A stretch of DNA of 19,402 nt, from NCBI GenBank assembly GCA_013151365.1, contig JAADIK010000074.1, forward strand, positions 1 through 19,402, read 5' to 3'. Below, one piece after another: positions 1 through 7,280 of this stretch. The notes under the pieces are model-generated. The model was not told the origin of the DNA, did not search any database, and worked only from the letters and a program-made list of their open reading frames with translations. Source of the stretch: Deltaproteobacteria bacterium. GTDB taxonomy: Bacteria; Desulfobacterota; Desulfobulbia; Desulfobulbales; Desulfobulbaceae. The position numbers and the translations under genes were made by a program. Numbering within the stretch: the first letter of the stretch is position 1; every line of letters starts with the position of its first letter.

Positions 1-1
1 G

Positions 2-724
2 ATCCGCCGGAAACGTGCCGCGGTCCCGAACAACAACGGCGCAAAACTTTCCGCCGGGCCCATGTTCGGCACCCTGCTGGACATGCTGCAGCGGCCGCAT
101 ATCATCCCGGTGATTATTTTTATACTGATTTTCAAACTGGGCGACTCGGCCATGGGATTCATGGTGAAACCGTTCTGGGTGGATGCCGGTTTTTCCGCCA
201 GCCAGATTGGTTTTGTGTCGGTCAATCTAGGACTGGTTTTGTCTGTCGCCGGCGGCCTGGTCGGCGGCTGGATTACCGACCGCATCGGGATTTTCCGCGC
301 CCTGTGGATACTTGGTCTGTTCCAGGCCTTTTCCAATCTTGGTTATGTCTGGGCCGCTCATGTTCTGCCGGTCGGCAGCATTCACCATGGTGTGGCTCTG
401 CTGTGGGGACAAGAAATGGTCATGTACACGGCCAGCGGCATTGAATCTTTCACCGGCGGTCTTGGTACGGCGGCATTCCTTGCCTTCCTGATGGCGATTG
501 TCAATAAACAGCACTCGGCAACTGAATATGCGTTGTTGTCTTCCATTTTTGCCCTCAGTCGTTCCCTCGCAGGATGGGCCAGCGGCTTCGGAGCCCAGTA
601 TATGGGGTATGCCCCTTATTTCGCATTAACTTTTTTCCTGGCATTCCCCGCCTATTTTTTCCTGCCATGGGTGCAAAAAATGCTGAGCTACGCGGAATCC
701 CGGGAGGACTGGCACCAGGAATAG
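2..724 (+). CDS. AmpG-like muropeptide MFS permease, C-terminal part (5' truncated by window)
   Basis: The frame is open from base 2, so the gene begins upstream of the window; the ATG at 62 is internal. The visible part has five to six hydrophobic segments. It carries the pattern typical of the second half of AmpG permeases: K-L-G-D-S-A followed by a PFW-x-D-x-G-F-S loop, then G-G-W-x-T-D-R near residue 70 counted from the ATG at 62, S-N-L-G-Y, and a G-G-L-G-T-A-A-F-L-A-F-L-M-A segment followed by A-T-x-Y-A-L-L-S-S. AmpG is an inner-membrane importer of anhydro-muropeptides for cell-wall recycling (family knowledge). The last residues are charged and cytoplasmic. No terminator is evident after the TAG stop. 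The family is well supported; the exact substrate is inferred. Confidence 0.88.
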   Translation: MRRKRAAVPNNNGAKLSAGPMFGTLLDMLQRPHIIPVIIFILIFKLGDSAMGFMVKPFWVDAGFSASQIGFVSVNLGLVLSVAGGLVGGWITDRIGIFRALWILGLFQAFSNLGYVWAAHVLPVGSIHHGVALLWGQEMVMYTASGIESFTGGLGTAAFLAFLMAIVNKQHSATEYALLSSIFALSRSLAGWASGFGAQYMGYAPYFALTFFLAFPAYFFLPWVQKMLSYAESREDWHQE

Positions 725-1017
725 GCACAGGTGAACTCGTACGGGCTGAGTATCCCCCGAGGTTATGGCAGTTGTTCGCCTATACCTGAATAGTTCGTTT
801 TCGGTATATGGGGAGACTGCGACATAATGACGGGAAGTTCATCCATTAACGTCTACGCTTATCTTTTTTTTTGTCAATTGTGTGTTATTATATGGATAAA
901 GTTGGTAAGTGCCTATCCGGAAACGGTCTTTTTCTGCCTTATATCCCCTTGCTGACGAAAAAATGAAGAAGGTGTCCCCGGCAATGCAATTTGCTTGATT
1001 TATAAAATGAACATATT
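725..1017. other. Intergenic region between the permease and cysS
   Basis: This 293-base gap has no convincing gene. It holds a T-rich stretch near 863-871, a TTGTCA hexamer at 871-876 that could be a -35 box without a good -10 at normal spacing, and a 25-base dispersed repeat at 909-933 that recurs inverted near 18939. The cysS promoter is probably here but I cannot place it securely. Confidence 0.4.
909..933 (+). repeat. Short dispersed repeat, copy A (inverted copy at 18939-18963)
   Basis: The 25 bases starting GTGCCTATCCGGAAACGG recur on the opposite strand at 18939-18963 with one mismatch (T for C at the nineteenth base), including the T-run. This is far more than chance for a 19-kb window. 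It is probably one of the dispersed intergenic repeats of this genome. Confidence 0.8.
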
Positions 1018-2481
1018 ATGCCGATACGAATTTATAATACTCTGACCCGGAAAAAAGAGCTCCTGCAGCCAATCGAAGAGGGCCATGTCAAACTCTATGT
1101 CTGCGGTATCACCTCGTATGATTACTGCCATATCGGTCATGCCCGCTCGGTGCTTGTTTTTGACGTGATCGTCCGTTATCTGCGCTATCGCGGCTACAAG
1201 GTCACTTTTGTCCGGAATTTTACCGATATTGACGACAAGATCATCAACCGCGCCAATGAACAGCATGTTGACGCCGCCGAGTTGGCCCAGCGTTTTATCG
1301 AGGAGTTTTACGTTGATACGGACCGGCTGGGTGTGCTGCGGCCTGATCTGGAGCCGCGGGCGACGGAACATATTGACGAGATGATCGTCTTGATCCGGGA
1401 ACTTATCGATCGCGGCCTGGCCTACCGCTCGGGTAATGATGTCTATTACCGGGTGGACCGTTTTGCCGATTATGGCCGGTTGTCGGGGCGCAATCTCGAG
1501 GATATGCAGGCCGGCGCCCGGATCGAGGTCAATGAGCAGAAGCAGCACCCCATGGATTTTGTCCTGTGGAAGGGCAGCAAGCCCGGAGAGCCGAAATGGG
1601 AGAGTCCCTGGGGCGAGGGACGACCGGGTTGGCATATTGAATGCTCGGCCATGAGCCGCAAGTATCTGGGCGAAACATTTGATATTCACGGCGGCGGCAA
1701 GGACCTGATTTTCCCGCATCACGAGAACGAAATCGCGCAAAGCACGGGGGCAACCGGTAAACCTTTTGCCAACCTGTGGATTCATCATGGTTTTGTAACC
1801 ATCCATGATGAAAAGATGTCCAAGTCGCTGCACAATTTCCTGACCATTCGCGAAGTGCTGGCCCAGTATCCGCCGGAAGTCTTGCGGCTGCTCATTTTTT
1901 CCACTCAATATCGCAATCCGCTTGATTTTTCCGCGGCCGCAATGCGGGATGCCGAGGCCGGCCTCGACCGGATGTATGACTGTCTGTCCAGAATCGCCGG
2001 TTGTGACGGGGGAGGGGATGGTAAGAGCGTTATTTCCCTGAAGGACCGCAAAAAGATCGAATCGCTCCGGCCGCGTTTCGAGTCGGCCATGGACAATGAT
2101 TTCAACACGGCCCGCGCCCTCGGTCTGCTGTTTGACACGATAAAAGTCCTGAACAAGGTGGTATCAATGCTGCCGGCGCAACCTGCAAGTGATGACATCG
2201 AACTTCTGCAAAACGGCGGTAATACAGTCCGGGAACTGGCAGGGCTCATGGGGCTGCTCCGGGACGACCCGGCCGTTTATGTCGAGATAAAAAAGAAAAT
2301 GTTGCTCGAAAGTCTTGATATCACTATTGAGGATATCGAGAAATTGATAGGTGATCGTGCCAGGGCCCGGGAGCGGAAAGACTGGGCCACCAGTGATACC
2401 ATCCGCGATCGGCTTCTGCAGGATGGTATTGAACTGCAGGATGGCCCTGAAGGGACAACCTGGGACATCAAACTTCGGTAA
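1018..2481 (+). CDS. cysS: Cysteinyl-tRNA synthetase
   Basis: The 487-residue product charges tRNA-Cys with cysteine in the cytoplasm and is a class I aminoacyl-tRNA synthetase. The HIGH motif is at 38-41 and the K-M-S-K-S loop at 266-270. The catalytic zinc ligands C29, C209, H234 and E238 fall at the same numbers as in the E. coli enzyme. Length is slightly above the usual ~460, with a small extension in the anticodon-binding region around residues 325-335. The start at 1018 gives the typical short N-terminus before the I-Y-N-T-L-T strand, although no strong ribosome-binding site precedes it; an overlapping ATG at 1007 is in another frame. The TAA stop lies inside a dispersed repeat (2478-2632), so the repeat supplies the stop codon. 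Confidence 0.99.
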   Translation: MPIRIYNTLTRKKELLQPIEEGHVKLYVCGITSYDYCHIGHARSVLVFDVIVRYLRYRGYKVTFVRNFTDIDDKIINRANEQHVDAAELAQRFIEEFYVDTDRLGVLRPDLEPRATEHIDEMIVLIRELIDRGLAYRSGNDVYYRVDRFADYGRLSGRNLEDMQAGARIEVNEQKQHPMDFVLWKGSKPGEPKWESPWGEGRPGWHIECSAMSRKYLGETFDIHGGGKDLIFPHHENEIAQSTGATGKPFANLWIHHGFVTIHDEKMSKSLHNFLTIREVLAQYPPEVLRLLIFSTQYRNPLDFSAAAMRDAEAGLDRMYDCLSRIAGCDGGGDGKSVISLKDRKKIESLRPRFESAMDNDFNTARALGLLFDTIKVLNKVVSMLPAQPASDDIELLQNGGNTVRELAGLMGLLRDDPAVYVEIKKKMLLESLDITIEDIEKLIGDRARARERKDWATSDTIRDRLLQDGIELQDGPEGTTWDIKLR

Positions 2482-2632
2482 GTCGTCACAGGCACCCCAT
2501 CTTCACGCGGTCACTCCCGCCCGCATAGAAGGACTATAGCGAACGGAAGCGACTACGTAAATCTGTGGCGCCTGTGGCAACTTACAGGTTGGAGGTAAGG
2601 AATAACGCGGAGTTTCACACCCTGTCAGTTAC
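2478..2632 (+). repeat. Palindrome-ended dispersed repeat element, copy 1
   Basis: The core at 2478-2585 begins GTAAGTCGTCACAGGCACC and ends with its imperfect inverse GGCGCCTGTGGCAACTTAC (16 of 19 positions match). The extension to 2632 ends in another related GTTAC end. A second, inverted copy lies at 10353-10535 between adk and purC. The element carries no ORF of note and starts within the cysS stop codon. It looks like a MITE- or REP-type element mobilised in trans; no transposase is present in the window. Copy 1 lacks about 26 bases that copy 2 has in its middle. Confidence 0.85.
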
Positions 2633-2691
2633 AACTTCAGAGGGCCTGATTTCCACATTTCAAGGATTCGGGCCGCACAGGAGGTAAGGAT

Positions 2692-3495
2692 ATGCGTTTG
2701 CCTGTGGTTGCCGATCGTTTTTATCCGGGGAATCCTGCGCAGTTGCGCAGCACCCTGCACGAGCTGATCCCGGATGTTTCCGAGGAAGAGAAGCTGGAGG
2801 CCCTGGCGGTCATCTCCCCCCATGCCGGGTATGTCTATTCGGGCGGCGTGGCCGGGGAAACCATGGCCAGTGTCCATGTCCCCGAGACGGTGGTTATCCT
2901 GGGGCCCAATCACCACGGCCGCGGCGCGGCCCTGGCGCTTGGCATGCAGGACTGGCAGATGCCCATGGGCAAGGTCGCCGTCGACCAGGGGCTGGCCCGC
3001 AGCATAGCCAATCGTTCCCTGGTAATCACGGAAGACGAAACCGCCCATGATTTTGAACATTCCCTCGAGGTGCAGGTGCCGTTTTTGCAATATTTCCAGG
3101 ATTCGTTGCAGATTGTGCCCATTGTTGTTTCTCATGTATCCTATGAGGTGTGCCGGGAGGCGGCTCGTGACCTGGCCGGGGCGATCAGGGAGCATGAAAG
3201 GCCGGTTCTGCTGGTTGCCAGCACCGATATGACCCATTACGAGTCCCGGCAGGAGGCCGGGCGCAAGGACCGGCTTGCCCTGGAACGGATTACCGCCCTT
3301 GATCCCCGCGGCCTTTATGATACAGTTGTTGACCACCGCATTTCCATGTGCGGTTTTGTGCCGACCACGATTGTCCTGCTCGCGGCCGTTGAACTGGGTG
3401 CATCCCGCGCGAAATTGGTGCGTTACACCGATTCCGGCGAGGCGAGCGGCGATATAAGCCAGGTGGTGGGGTATGCCGGGATGATTATTTCCTGA
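2692..3495 (+). CDS. amrB: Memo-family protein, AmmeMemoRadiSam system protein B
   Basis: The 267-residue protein is a full-length member of the Memo family, structurally related to non-haem-iron LigB dioxygenases. Expected conserved residues are present: S-P-H-A-G-Y with H44, G-P-N-H-H-G with H74/H75, F-E-H-S-L-E with H123, S-T-D-M-T-H-Y with H182, and M-C-G-F with C220. In many bacteria it accompanies an AMMECR1-like protein and a radical SAM protein; neither is seen here. Its reaction is not settled in bacteria. A strong AGGAGGT ribosome-binding site at 2680-2686 fixes the ATG. The stop is 11 bases before the UbiA-family gene, so the two are probably cotranscribed. Confidence 0.93.
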   Translation: MRLPVVADRFYPGNPAQLRSTLHELIPDVSEEEKLEALAVISPHAGYVYSGGVAGETMASVHVPETVVILGPNHHGRGAALALGMQDWQMPMGKVAVDQGLARSIANRSLVITEDETAHDFEHSLEVQVPFLQYFQDSLQIVPIVVSHVSYEVCREAARDLAGAIREHERPVLLVASTDMTHYESRQEAGRKDRLALERITALDPRGLYDTVVDHRISMCGFVPTTIVLLAAVELGASRAKLVRYTDSGEASGDISQVVGYAGMIIS

Positions 3496-3506
3496 AAGAA
3501 CAAACT

Positions 3507-4364
3507 ATGCTGACCAAGATTAAAATTCTGCTTGAAATGATCAAGTTCAAGCATACGGTTTTTGCCCTGCCCTTTGCCCTTATGGGTGCTTTCCTGGCAG
3601 CCGGCGGGATTCCCGGCCGCCGGGTTTTTGTCTGGGTGGTGGTGGCCATGGTCGGGGCCCGGACCAGTGCCATGGGCTTTAACCGCATTGTCGACCGCCG
3701 CTTTGATGCCGACAATCCCCGCACCGCGGGCCGGGCCCTGCCCGCGGGCAAGGTCAGCCTGGCCGAATCCTGGGCGCTGGTTCTTCTGTTCGGGGCCTTG
3801 TTCTTTTTTGCCTGCGCCAACCTGAACCGGATGACCCTGTTCATCGCGCCCTTTGCCCTGTCCTTGACGTTCATCTATTCTCTGACCAAGCGTTTTACCT
3901 GGCTTTGTCACGTGGTCCTTGGCGTGGCGCTCGCCTTTTCGCCCCTGGGGGGATGGGTGGCGGTCAGCGGCACTTTGGCCGGTTATCCCTGGTTGTTGTC
4001 ATTGGGGGTGCTGTTCTGGGTGGCCGGTTTTGATATCATCTATGCCTGCCTGGACGCCGATTTCGACCGGGGCGCCGGCTTGTGGTCCATGCCGGCCCGG
4101 TTCGGCCGCAAACGGGCCTTCCGGCTGGCTGTTTTTTTTCATCTCCTGGCCTTTGTTTTTTTCACCGCAACCGGATATTTCGTTCATCTCAACATCTACT
4201 ATTATGGAGGGATCGTTCTTACCGGTGCGGCCCTGTTCTATCAGCATGTTGTGGTTAATCACCGGGACCTGTCGCGGATTCAGGTCTCCTTTTTCTCCAT
4301 GAACGGCTTGATCGCCCTGACCCTCTTTGCGGTAACCTGGCTTTCCCTTGCGACACGCAGCTGA
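3507..4364 (+). CDS. mqnP: UbiA-family prenyltransferase, MqnP-like
   Basis: The 285-residue integral membrane protein (about eight or nine hydrophobic segments) belongs to the UbiA superfamily, which transfers a polyprenyl chain to an aromatic acceptor. Both Mg-diphosphate-binding motifs are visible: N59-x3-D63-x3-D67, followed by N-P-R-T-A-G-R-A-L-P, and D183-A-D-F-D187 followed by G-L-W-S-M-P-A-R-F-G. The second motif and the N-terminal K-F-K-H-T-V-F-A-L-P-F-A pattern fit the group annotated as MqnP in organisms that make menaquinone by the futalosine route. A role in menaquinone synthesis is therefore likely and fits the quinone-reactive enzymes elsewhere in the window. The ribosome-binding site is weak. 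The 3' end overlaps the next gene by 17 bases, suggesting translational coupling. Confidence 0.85.
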   Translation: MLTKIKILLEMIKFKHTVFALPFALMGAFLAAGGIPGRRVFVWVVVAMVGARTSAMGFNRIVDRRFDADNPRTAGRALPAGKVSLAESWALVLLFGALFFFACANLNRMTLFIAPFALSLTFIYSLTKRFTWLCHVVLGVALAFSPLGGWVAVSGTLAGYPWLLSLGVLFWVAGFDIIYACLDADFDRGAGLWSMPARFGRKRAFRLAVFFHLLAFVFFTATGYFVHLNIYYYGGIVLTGAALFYQHVVVNHRDLSRIQVSFFSMNGLIALTLFAVTWLSLATRS

Positions 4365-5172
4365 ACAGAAAGGACTCCTTCGCACGGTTCTCCGGCTGGC
4401 TGTTTTATTGCTGGTTGTTCTGCCGGTCAGTGGTGCGCGGGGAGCCGGCCTGAAAGATGGACAGCCTCTCCCCGCTATTCTGAACAATATTTATTCGGGC
4501 AACGAAGTCCTGCATTATGTTGTGTCCTGGAGCGGCGGCATCAAGATTGGTGATCTCTATCTCGATATCAAGAAGGTCGATTCCGAAGCCGATGCATACG
4601 AAATTCATGCCCGGGTCAAGGACTACGGGCTTTTCAGGTTTTTTTATCCGGTCGATGATACCTTTGTGACCCTGGTCCGCGGCAGCTTGAAGCTGCCGTA
4701 CCGTTACCAGGTCCTGCAGCGGGAGGGGAGGGGCTCGAAAACCAGGCGGCTGACGCTTTACGACCAGAAAGGATTCCGGGTGCGTTACCGTAAAAATGAC
4801 GGGGCTGAGCAGATTTTTACCGTCAACGGCCCGGTATATAATGAGTTTTCCTCTTTTTTCATCACCCGGGCCATGGACCTGCGACCGGGTAATCCTTTCA
4901 TCGTTCCGACCTTTGCCGACGAAAAACGAAATGAAGTCAAGGTGCTGGTCGGAAACCGCGAAGACTTGGAGTCGATGTTTGGCCGGGTGCGGACCATTCC
5001 GGTTATGCCCGTGATGAAGTTTAAGGGCCTTTACGATAAAAACGGTGACACGGTGATCTGGTTGACGGATGATAAGTGCCGGGTGCCGGTCAAGATTAAT
5101 TCAAAGATCCTGATCGGTTCGCTGACTGCGAAACTGGTCGGCTATAATAATACCGCCTGTGCGGAAAAGTGA
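4348..5172 (+). CDS. DUF3108 family exported protein
   Basis: The 274-residue product (from a TTG start) has an N-terminal hydrophobic segment (about residues 10-30) ending in S-G-A-R-G-A, which reads as a signal peptide. The mature part starts with Y-S-G-N-E-V-L-H-Y-V-V-S-W-S-G-G and I-G-D-L-Y-L, the hallmark of DUF3108 proteins, which are predicted periplasmic beta-rich proteins of unknown function. The start is uncertain: a better ribosome-binding sequence (AGAAAGGA, 4366-4373) lies inside the frame but is not followed by a standard start codon. The gene overlaps the MqnP-like gene by 17 bases and converges on sqr with 40 bases between stops. Confidence 0.8.
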   Translation: MRHAAEQKGLLRTVLRLAVLLLVVLPVSGARGAGLKDGQPLPAILNNIYSGNEVLHYVVSWSGGIKIGDLYLDIKKVDSEADAYEIHARVKDYGLFRFFYPVDDTFVTLVRGSLKLPYRYQVLQREGRGSKTRRLTLYDQKGFRVRYRKNDGAEQIFTVNGPVYNEFSSFFITRAMDLRPGNPFIVPTFADEKRNEVKVLVGNREDLESMFGRVRTIPVMPVMKFKGLYDKNGDTVIWLTDDKCRVPVKINSKILIGSLTAKLVGYNNTACAEK

Positions 5173-5212
5173 ACGGTTACTGGCTGAGGTTATGGCAATA
5201 ACAGCAGGTCTT

Positions 5213-6403
5213 TTAAGGCAGGCGGCTGTAGCCGTGCCGCATCTTCCACAGGAAATATTTTTCAAACCGGACCTTGCCCCATTTAGCCCACCAGGCCTCC
5301 TTGAGATATGATTTCTGGCGCGGCGGCAGGACCGGATCAGCCATCATCAGGGCCGCGGTCCGGCCCATGTCCATCAGGCAGATAACGTCCAGTTCCTTGT
5401 TGGCCGGCGGCGGCTGGCTGTCGATGTCGGCCGCGATATTGACGGCCGCGGCCTTGGCCATTTTCACGGTCATGAAACCGGTTTTGGGCACCCCGGTGGG
5501 CACCGGGGTCGGTTCGACCGGGGCCAGGGCCATGGCCACCCCGATGGTGTAGATGTTTTGATGTTTGGGGTGACGGTAGTGGTCGTCGGCCGGGATAAAG
5601 CCGCGCGGATTGCCGAGCCCGGCCACCCCGGCCACGCCCTTGAAGGGGGGCGCCAGCATGGCCAGCTTGAAGGGCAGGGTCCCGCCGCCGGCCAGGCGGA
5701 TTTCATCCGGGGTGATCTCGTCCACCGACTGGTTGGTGACAATCTTGATGTCGCGTTCCGCGAATTCATCTTCAAGAAAACGGCGTGACTTGCCCAGGCC
5801 GCCGACTCCCATGTGGCCGACGTATGGCTCCGAGGAGAGGTAGACCATGGGTACCTTGTGGCGCATCTTCCTCTTGCGCAGCTCGTAATCCATCTCAAAG
5901 GCCAGCTCGTAATAGGGGCCGAAACAGCTTGCCATCTGGGTCGAGCCCAGCACTACCGGACCCGGGGTTTCGAGCAGCCTGAGCCAGGCGTCCCGGCTTT
6001 TTTCGGCATATTGCAGGGTAAAGGCACAGTGGGTGTGACCGCCTTCCGGCCCCAGGCCGGGGATCTCGTCGCAGGCAAGATGCGGCCCGGTGGAGATCAC
6101 CAGGTAGTCATAAGGATGCTCGCCCCGGTCGGTGATCACGTTGAGCCGGTCAGGGTCGATCCCGGTCACCGTGGCATGGACAAAGGTGATTGCCCGCGGT
6201 TTCAGGATGTCTTCGACCCGCAGGGTAATGTCCCGGGCCTGGCGGCTGCCCATGATCAGCCAGGGCAGCGAAGGCAGAAAGACAAAATCCCGGTCATTGC
6301 TGATCAGGGTGACCTCGGCCCGGTCCCTGAGCCGCCGTTTTATTTCAAGGGCCGCGGTAAGCCCGCCGAAGGAGCCGCCCAGGACAACGATCTTTTTTTT
6401 CAT
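5213..6403 (-). CDS. sqr: Sulfide:quinone oxidoreductase
   Basis: The 396-residue flavoprotein is predicted to oxidise sulfide to polysulfide/persulfide and pass electrons to membrane quinone. The N-terminal FAD-binding loop is V-V-L-G-G-S-F-G-G. The three redox cysteines expected of SQR are present: C126, C160 in A-S-C-F-G-P-Y-Y-E, and C342 in D-V-I-C-L-M-D-M-G; C160 has the same number as in the Acidithiobacillus enzyme. The C-terminal P-P-R-Q, then F-E-K-Y-F-L-W-K-M-R, is the amphipathic membrane anchor of this family. A 116-base gap separates it from the upstream DsrE-like selenoprotein gene; a 15-base palindrome lies there, so it may have an extra promoter. No strong ribosome-binding site is seen. 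Placement beside DsrE proteins suggests sulfane sulfur produced by SQR is handed to them. Confidence 0.9.
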   Translation of the reverse strand: MKKKIVVLGGSFGGLTAALEIKRRLRDRAEVTLISNDRDFVFLPSLPWLIMGSRQARDITLRVEDILKPRAITFVHATVTGIDPDRLNVITDRGEHPYDYLVISTGPHLACDEIPGLGPEGGHTHCAFTLQYAEKSRDAWLRLLETPGPVVLGSTQMASCFGPYYELAFEMDYELRKRKMRHKVPMVYLSSEPYVGHMGVGGLGKSRRFLEDEFAERDIKIVTNQSVDEITPDEIRLAGGGTLPFKLAMLAPPFKGVAGVAGLGNPRGFIPADDHYRHPKHQNIYTIGVAMALAPVEPTPVPTGVPKTGFMTVKMAKAAAVNIAADIDSQPPPANKELDVICLMDMGRTAALMMADPVLPPRQKSYLKEAWWAKWGKVRFEKYFLWKMRHGYSRLP

Positions 6404-6452
6404 GTGAACCCGTTGTTGTTTTTGTTTGGTTGATCTCTTGCCGGTTTTGATA

Positions 6453-6467
6453 TGCGATCATATCGCA
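6453..6467. promoter_or_regulatory. 15-bp palindrome upstream of sqr (possible operator)
   Basis: TGCGAT-CAT-ATCGCA is a perfect 6-bp inverted repeat with a 3-base centre, 50-64 bases upstream of the sqr start in the gap after the DsrE-like gene. It could be a regulator site or a short RNA hairpin. It is unlike the operator in front of arsR. Function is not known. Confidence 0.3.
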
Positions 6468-6519
6468 GAGTTATGCCCCGTGATTCAGATACGGCGGGGT
6501 GGCGGCCGCGCCCGGGGGC

Positions 6520-6840
6520 TCAGAAGGTGAGCACCTTTTCGCTTTCCTCGATCATCTCGAAAAGATCATTCATAAAGCCCATGGGGCACGAGGCTGATCC
6601 CGTTTGACCACGGGATTTCAGGCAGACTCCTCAGACGATCAGTTCGCCGCCCTGGCCGTAGAATGTCTCGATCTGTTCATTGATATTGAACTCCGGGGTG
6701 GAAATCTCGTTAAATTCAACCCCCTTGCCGAGCATGAAGAGATTTACCTCCTTGTCGCCCTTGAGGCTGACGTTGGCGAGCCGCACTGCATTGTAAACCG
6801 TTTCCGCGTCATTGCTCGAGACCACGAATAGCCATGCCAT
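6520..6840 (-). CDS. DsrE-like selenoprotein (in-frame TGA at codon 70 read as Sec)
   Basis: A 69-codon DsrE-like reading frame meets TGA at 6633-6631 and then stays open to a TGA stop at 6522-6520, giving 106 residues. The adjacent paralogue (6865-7185) is also 106 residues, and the two align without gaps. The TGA falls on its Cys70, and by eye 15 of the 36 following residues are identical, including C73, L74, K75, C85, P86 and the final T-F. The site becomes U70-G-V-C73, a selenenylsulfide-type pair. A hairpin with GGT in its loop follows (6594-6621). DsrE-family proteins carry sulfur as persulfide on this cysteine; Sec would make it more reactive (inference). AAGGAG precedes the ATG, 24 bases after the paralogue. 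A recent nonsense mutation is the alternative. Confidence 0.85.
6594..6621 (-). promoter_or_regulatory. Candidate bacterial SECIS hairpin for the DsrE-like selenoprotein
   Basis: On the minus strand the mRNA after the TGA (6633-6631) can fold CTGA-(AA bulge)-TCCCG / CGGGA-TCAG, nine pairs, closing an eight-base loop TGGTCAAA. The loop GGT occupies bases 25-27 counted from the T of TGA. Bacterial SECIS elements place a G-G-U-type loop about this far downstream; in E. coli fdhF it is at 22-24. Confidence 0.75.
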
Positions 6841-6864
6841 GATATTCTCCTTTTTCTAATGAAA

Positions 6865-7185
6865 TCAAAAAGTTACGATCCGGTCACTTTCTTTGACAAT
6901 ATCGTGCATGTCCTTCATGGTGGAAAGTGGACAGGTGTCGCTGCCCGGCAATTGTCTGAGCTTGAGGCAGGTGCCGCAGGCGTAAATTTTGCCACCGCCG
7001 CTGACCAGGGCCGCCATCTGTTCCGTCACCTTAAACCGGTCGGTGTCAAGGTTTTCGCTCTCAACACCTTTTGAAACCAGAAAGACCTTTACCGTGTCAC
7101 CCTGTTTTATGGAGAAAAAACCGAAACGGAAGGCGTTCCAGACCGTTTCCGGCTCGTTGGAGCTGATGATGATGCCAAGTTTCAT
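6865..7185 (-). CDS. DsrE-family protein, cysteine form
   Basis: This 106-residue cytoplasmic protein has the DsrE/DsrF-like fold signature: an N-terminal strand, S-S-N-E-P-E-T-V-W-N-A, V-x-V-F-L-V-S-K-G-V-E in the middle, and G-G-G-K-I-Y-A-C-G-T-C with C70 and C73, followed by D-T-C-P with C85. Such proteins accept and relay persulfide sulfur or act as small subunits of sulfur-transfer assemblies. It is the paralogue of the selenocysteine form immediately downstream, possibly as a heteromeric partner. A strong AGGAGG site sits 5 bases before the ATG. A 95-base gap with a weak hairpin (about 7224-7250) separates it from the upstream 151-codon gene; the genes are probably still one transcript. 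Confidence 0.85.
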   Translation of the reverse strand: MKLGIIISSNEPETVWNAFRFGFFSIKQGDTVKVFLVSKGVESENLDTDRFKVTEQMAALVSGGGKIYACGTCLKLRQLPGSDTCPLSTMKDMHDIVKESDRIVTF

Positions 7186-7280
7186 TGCGGCCTCCTGGCG
7201 AGTAGTTTTGTAAAATGGTGCTGCCTTTCGCTACGGCACCGATTTTTAAGCATTTTTTAGATTTGTCACGGTGCGGAAAA

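Noticed and set aside
816..830. GCGACATAATG motif resembling the sigma-54 regulator half-site upstream of cysS
   Set aside because: A single half-site with no partner and no -24/-12 promoter nearby; probably chance.
1000..1908. 302-residue ORF on the minus strand
   Set aside because: It is antisense to cysS, has no recognisable protein character, and its codons mirror the real gene.
2478..2632. Insertion sequence
   Set aside because: It has inverted ends but is only about 155 bases with no transposase; at most a non-autonomous element.
5813..6433. 206-residue ORF on the plus strand
   Set aside because: Antisense shadow of sqr; no ribosome-binding site or family features.
6631..6840. Truncated 69-residue DsrE-like protein or pseudogene
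   Set aside because: The sequence after TGA keeps frame, homology to the paralogue, the same total length and the same last residues; selenocysteine explains it better than decay.
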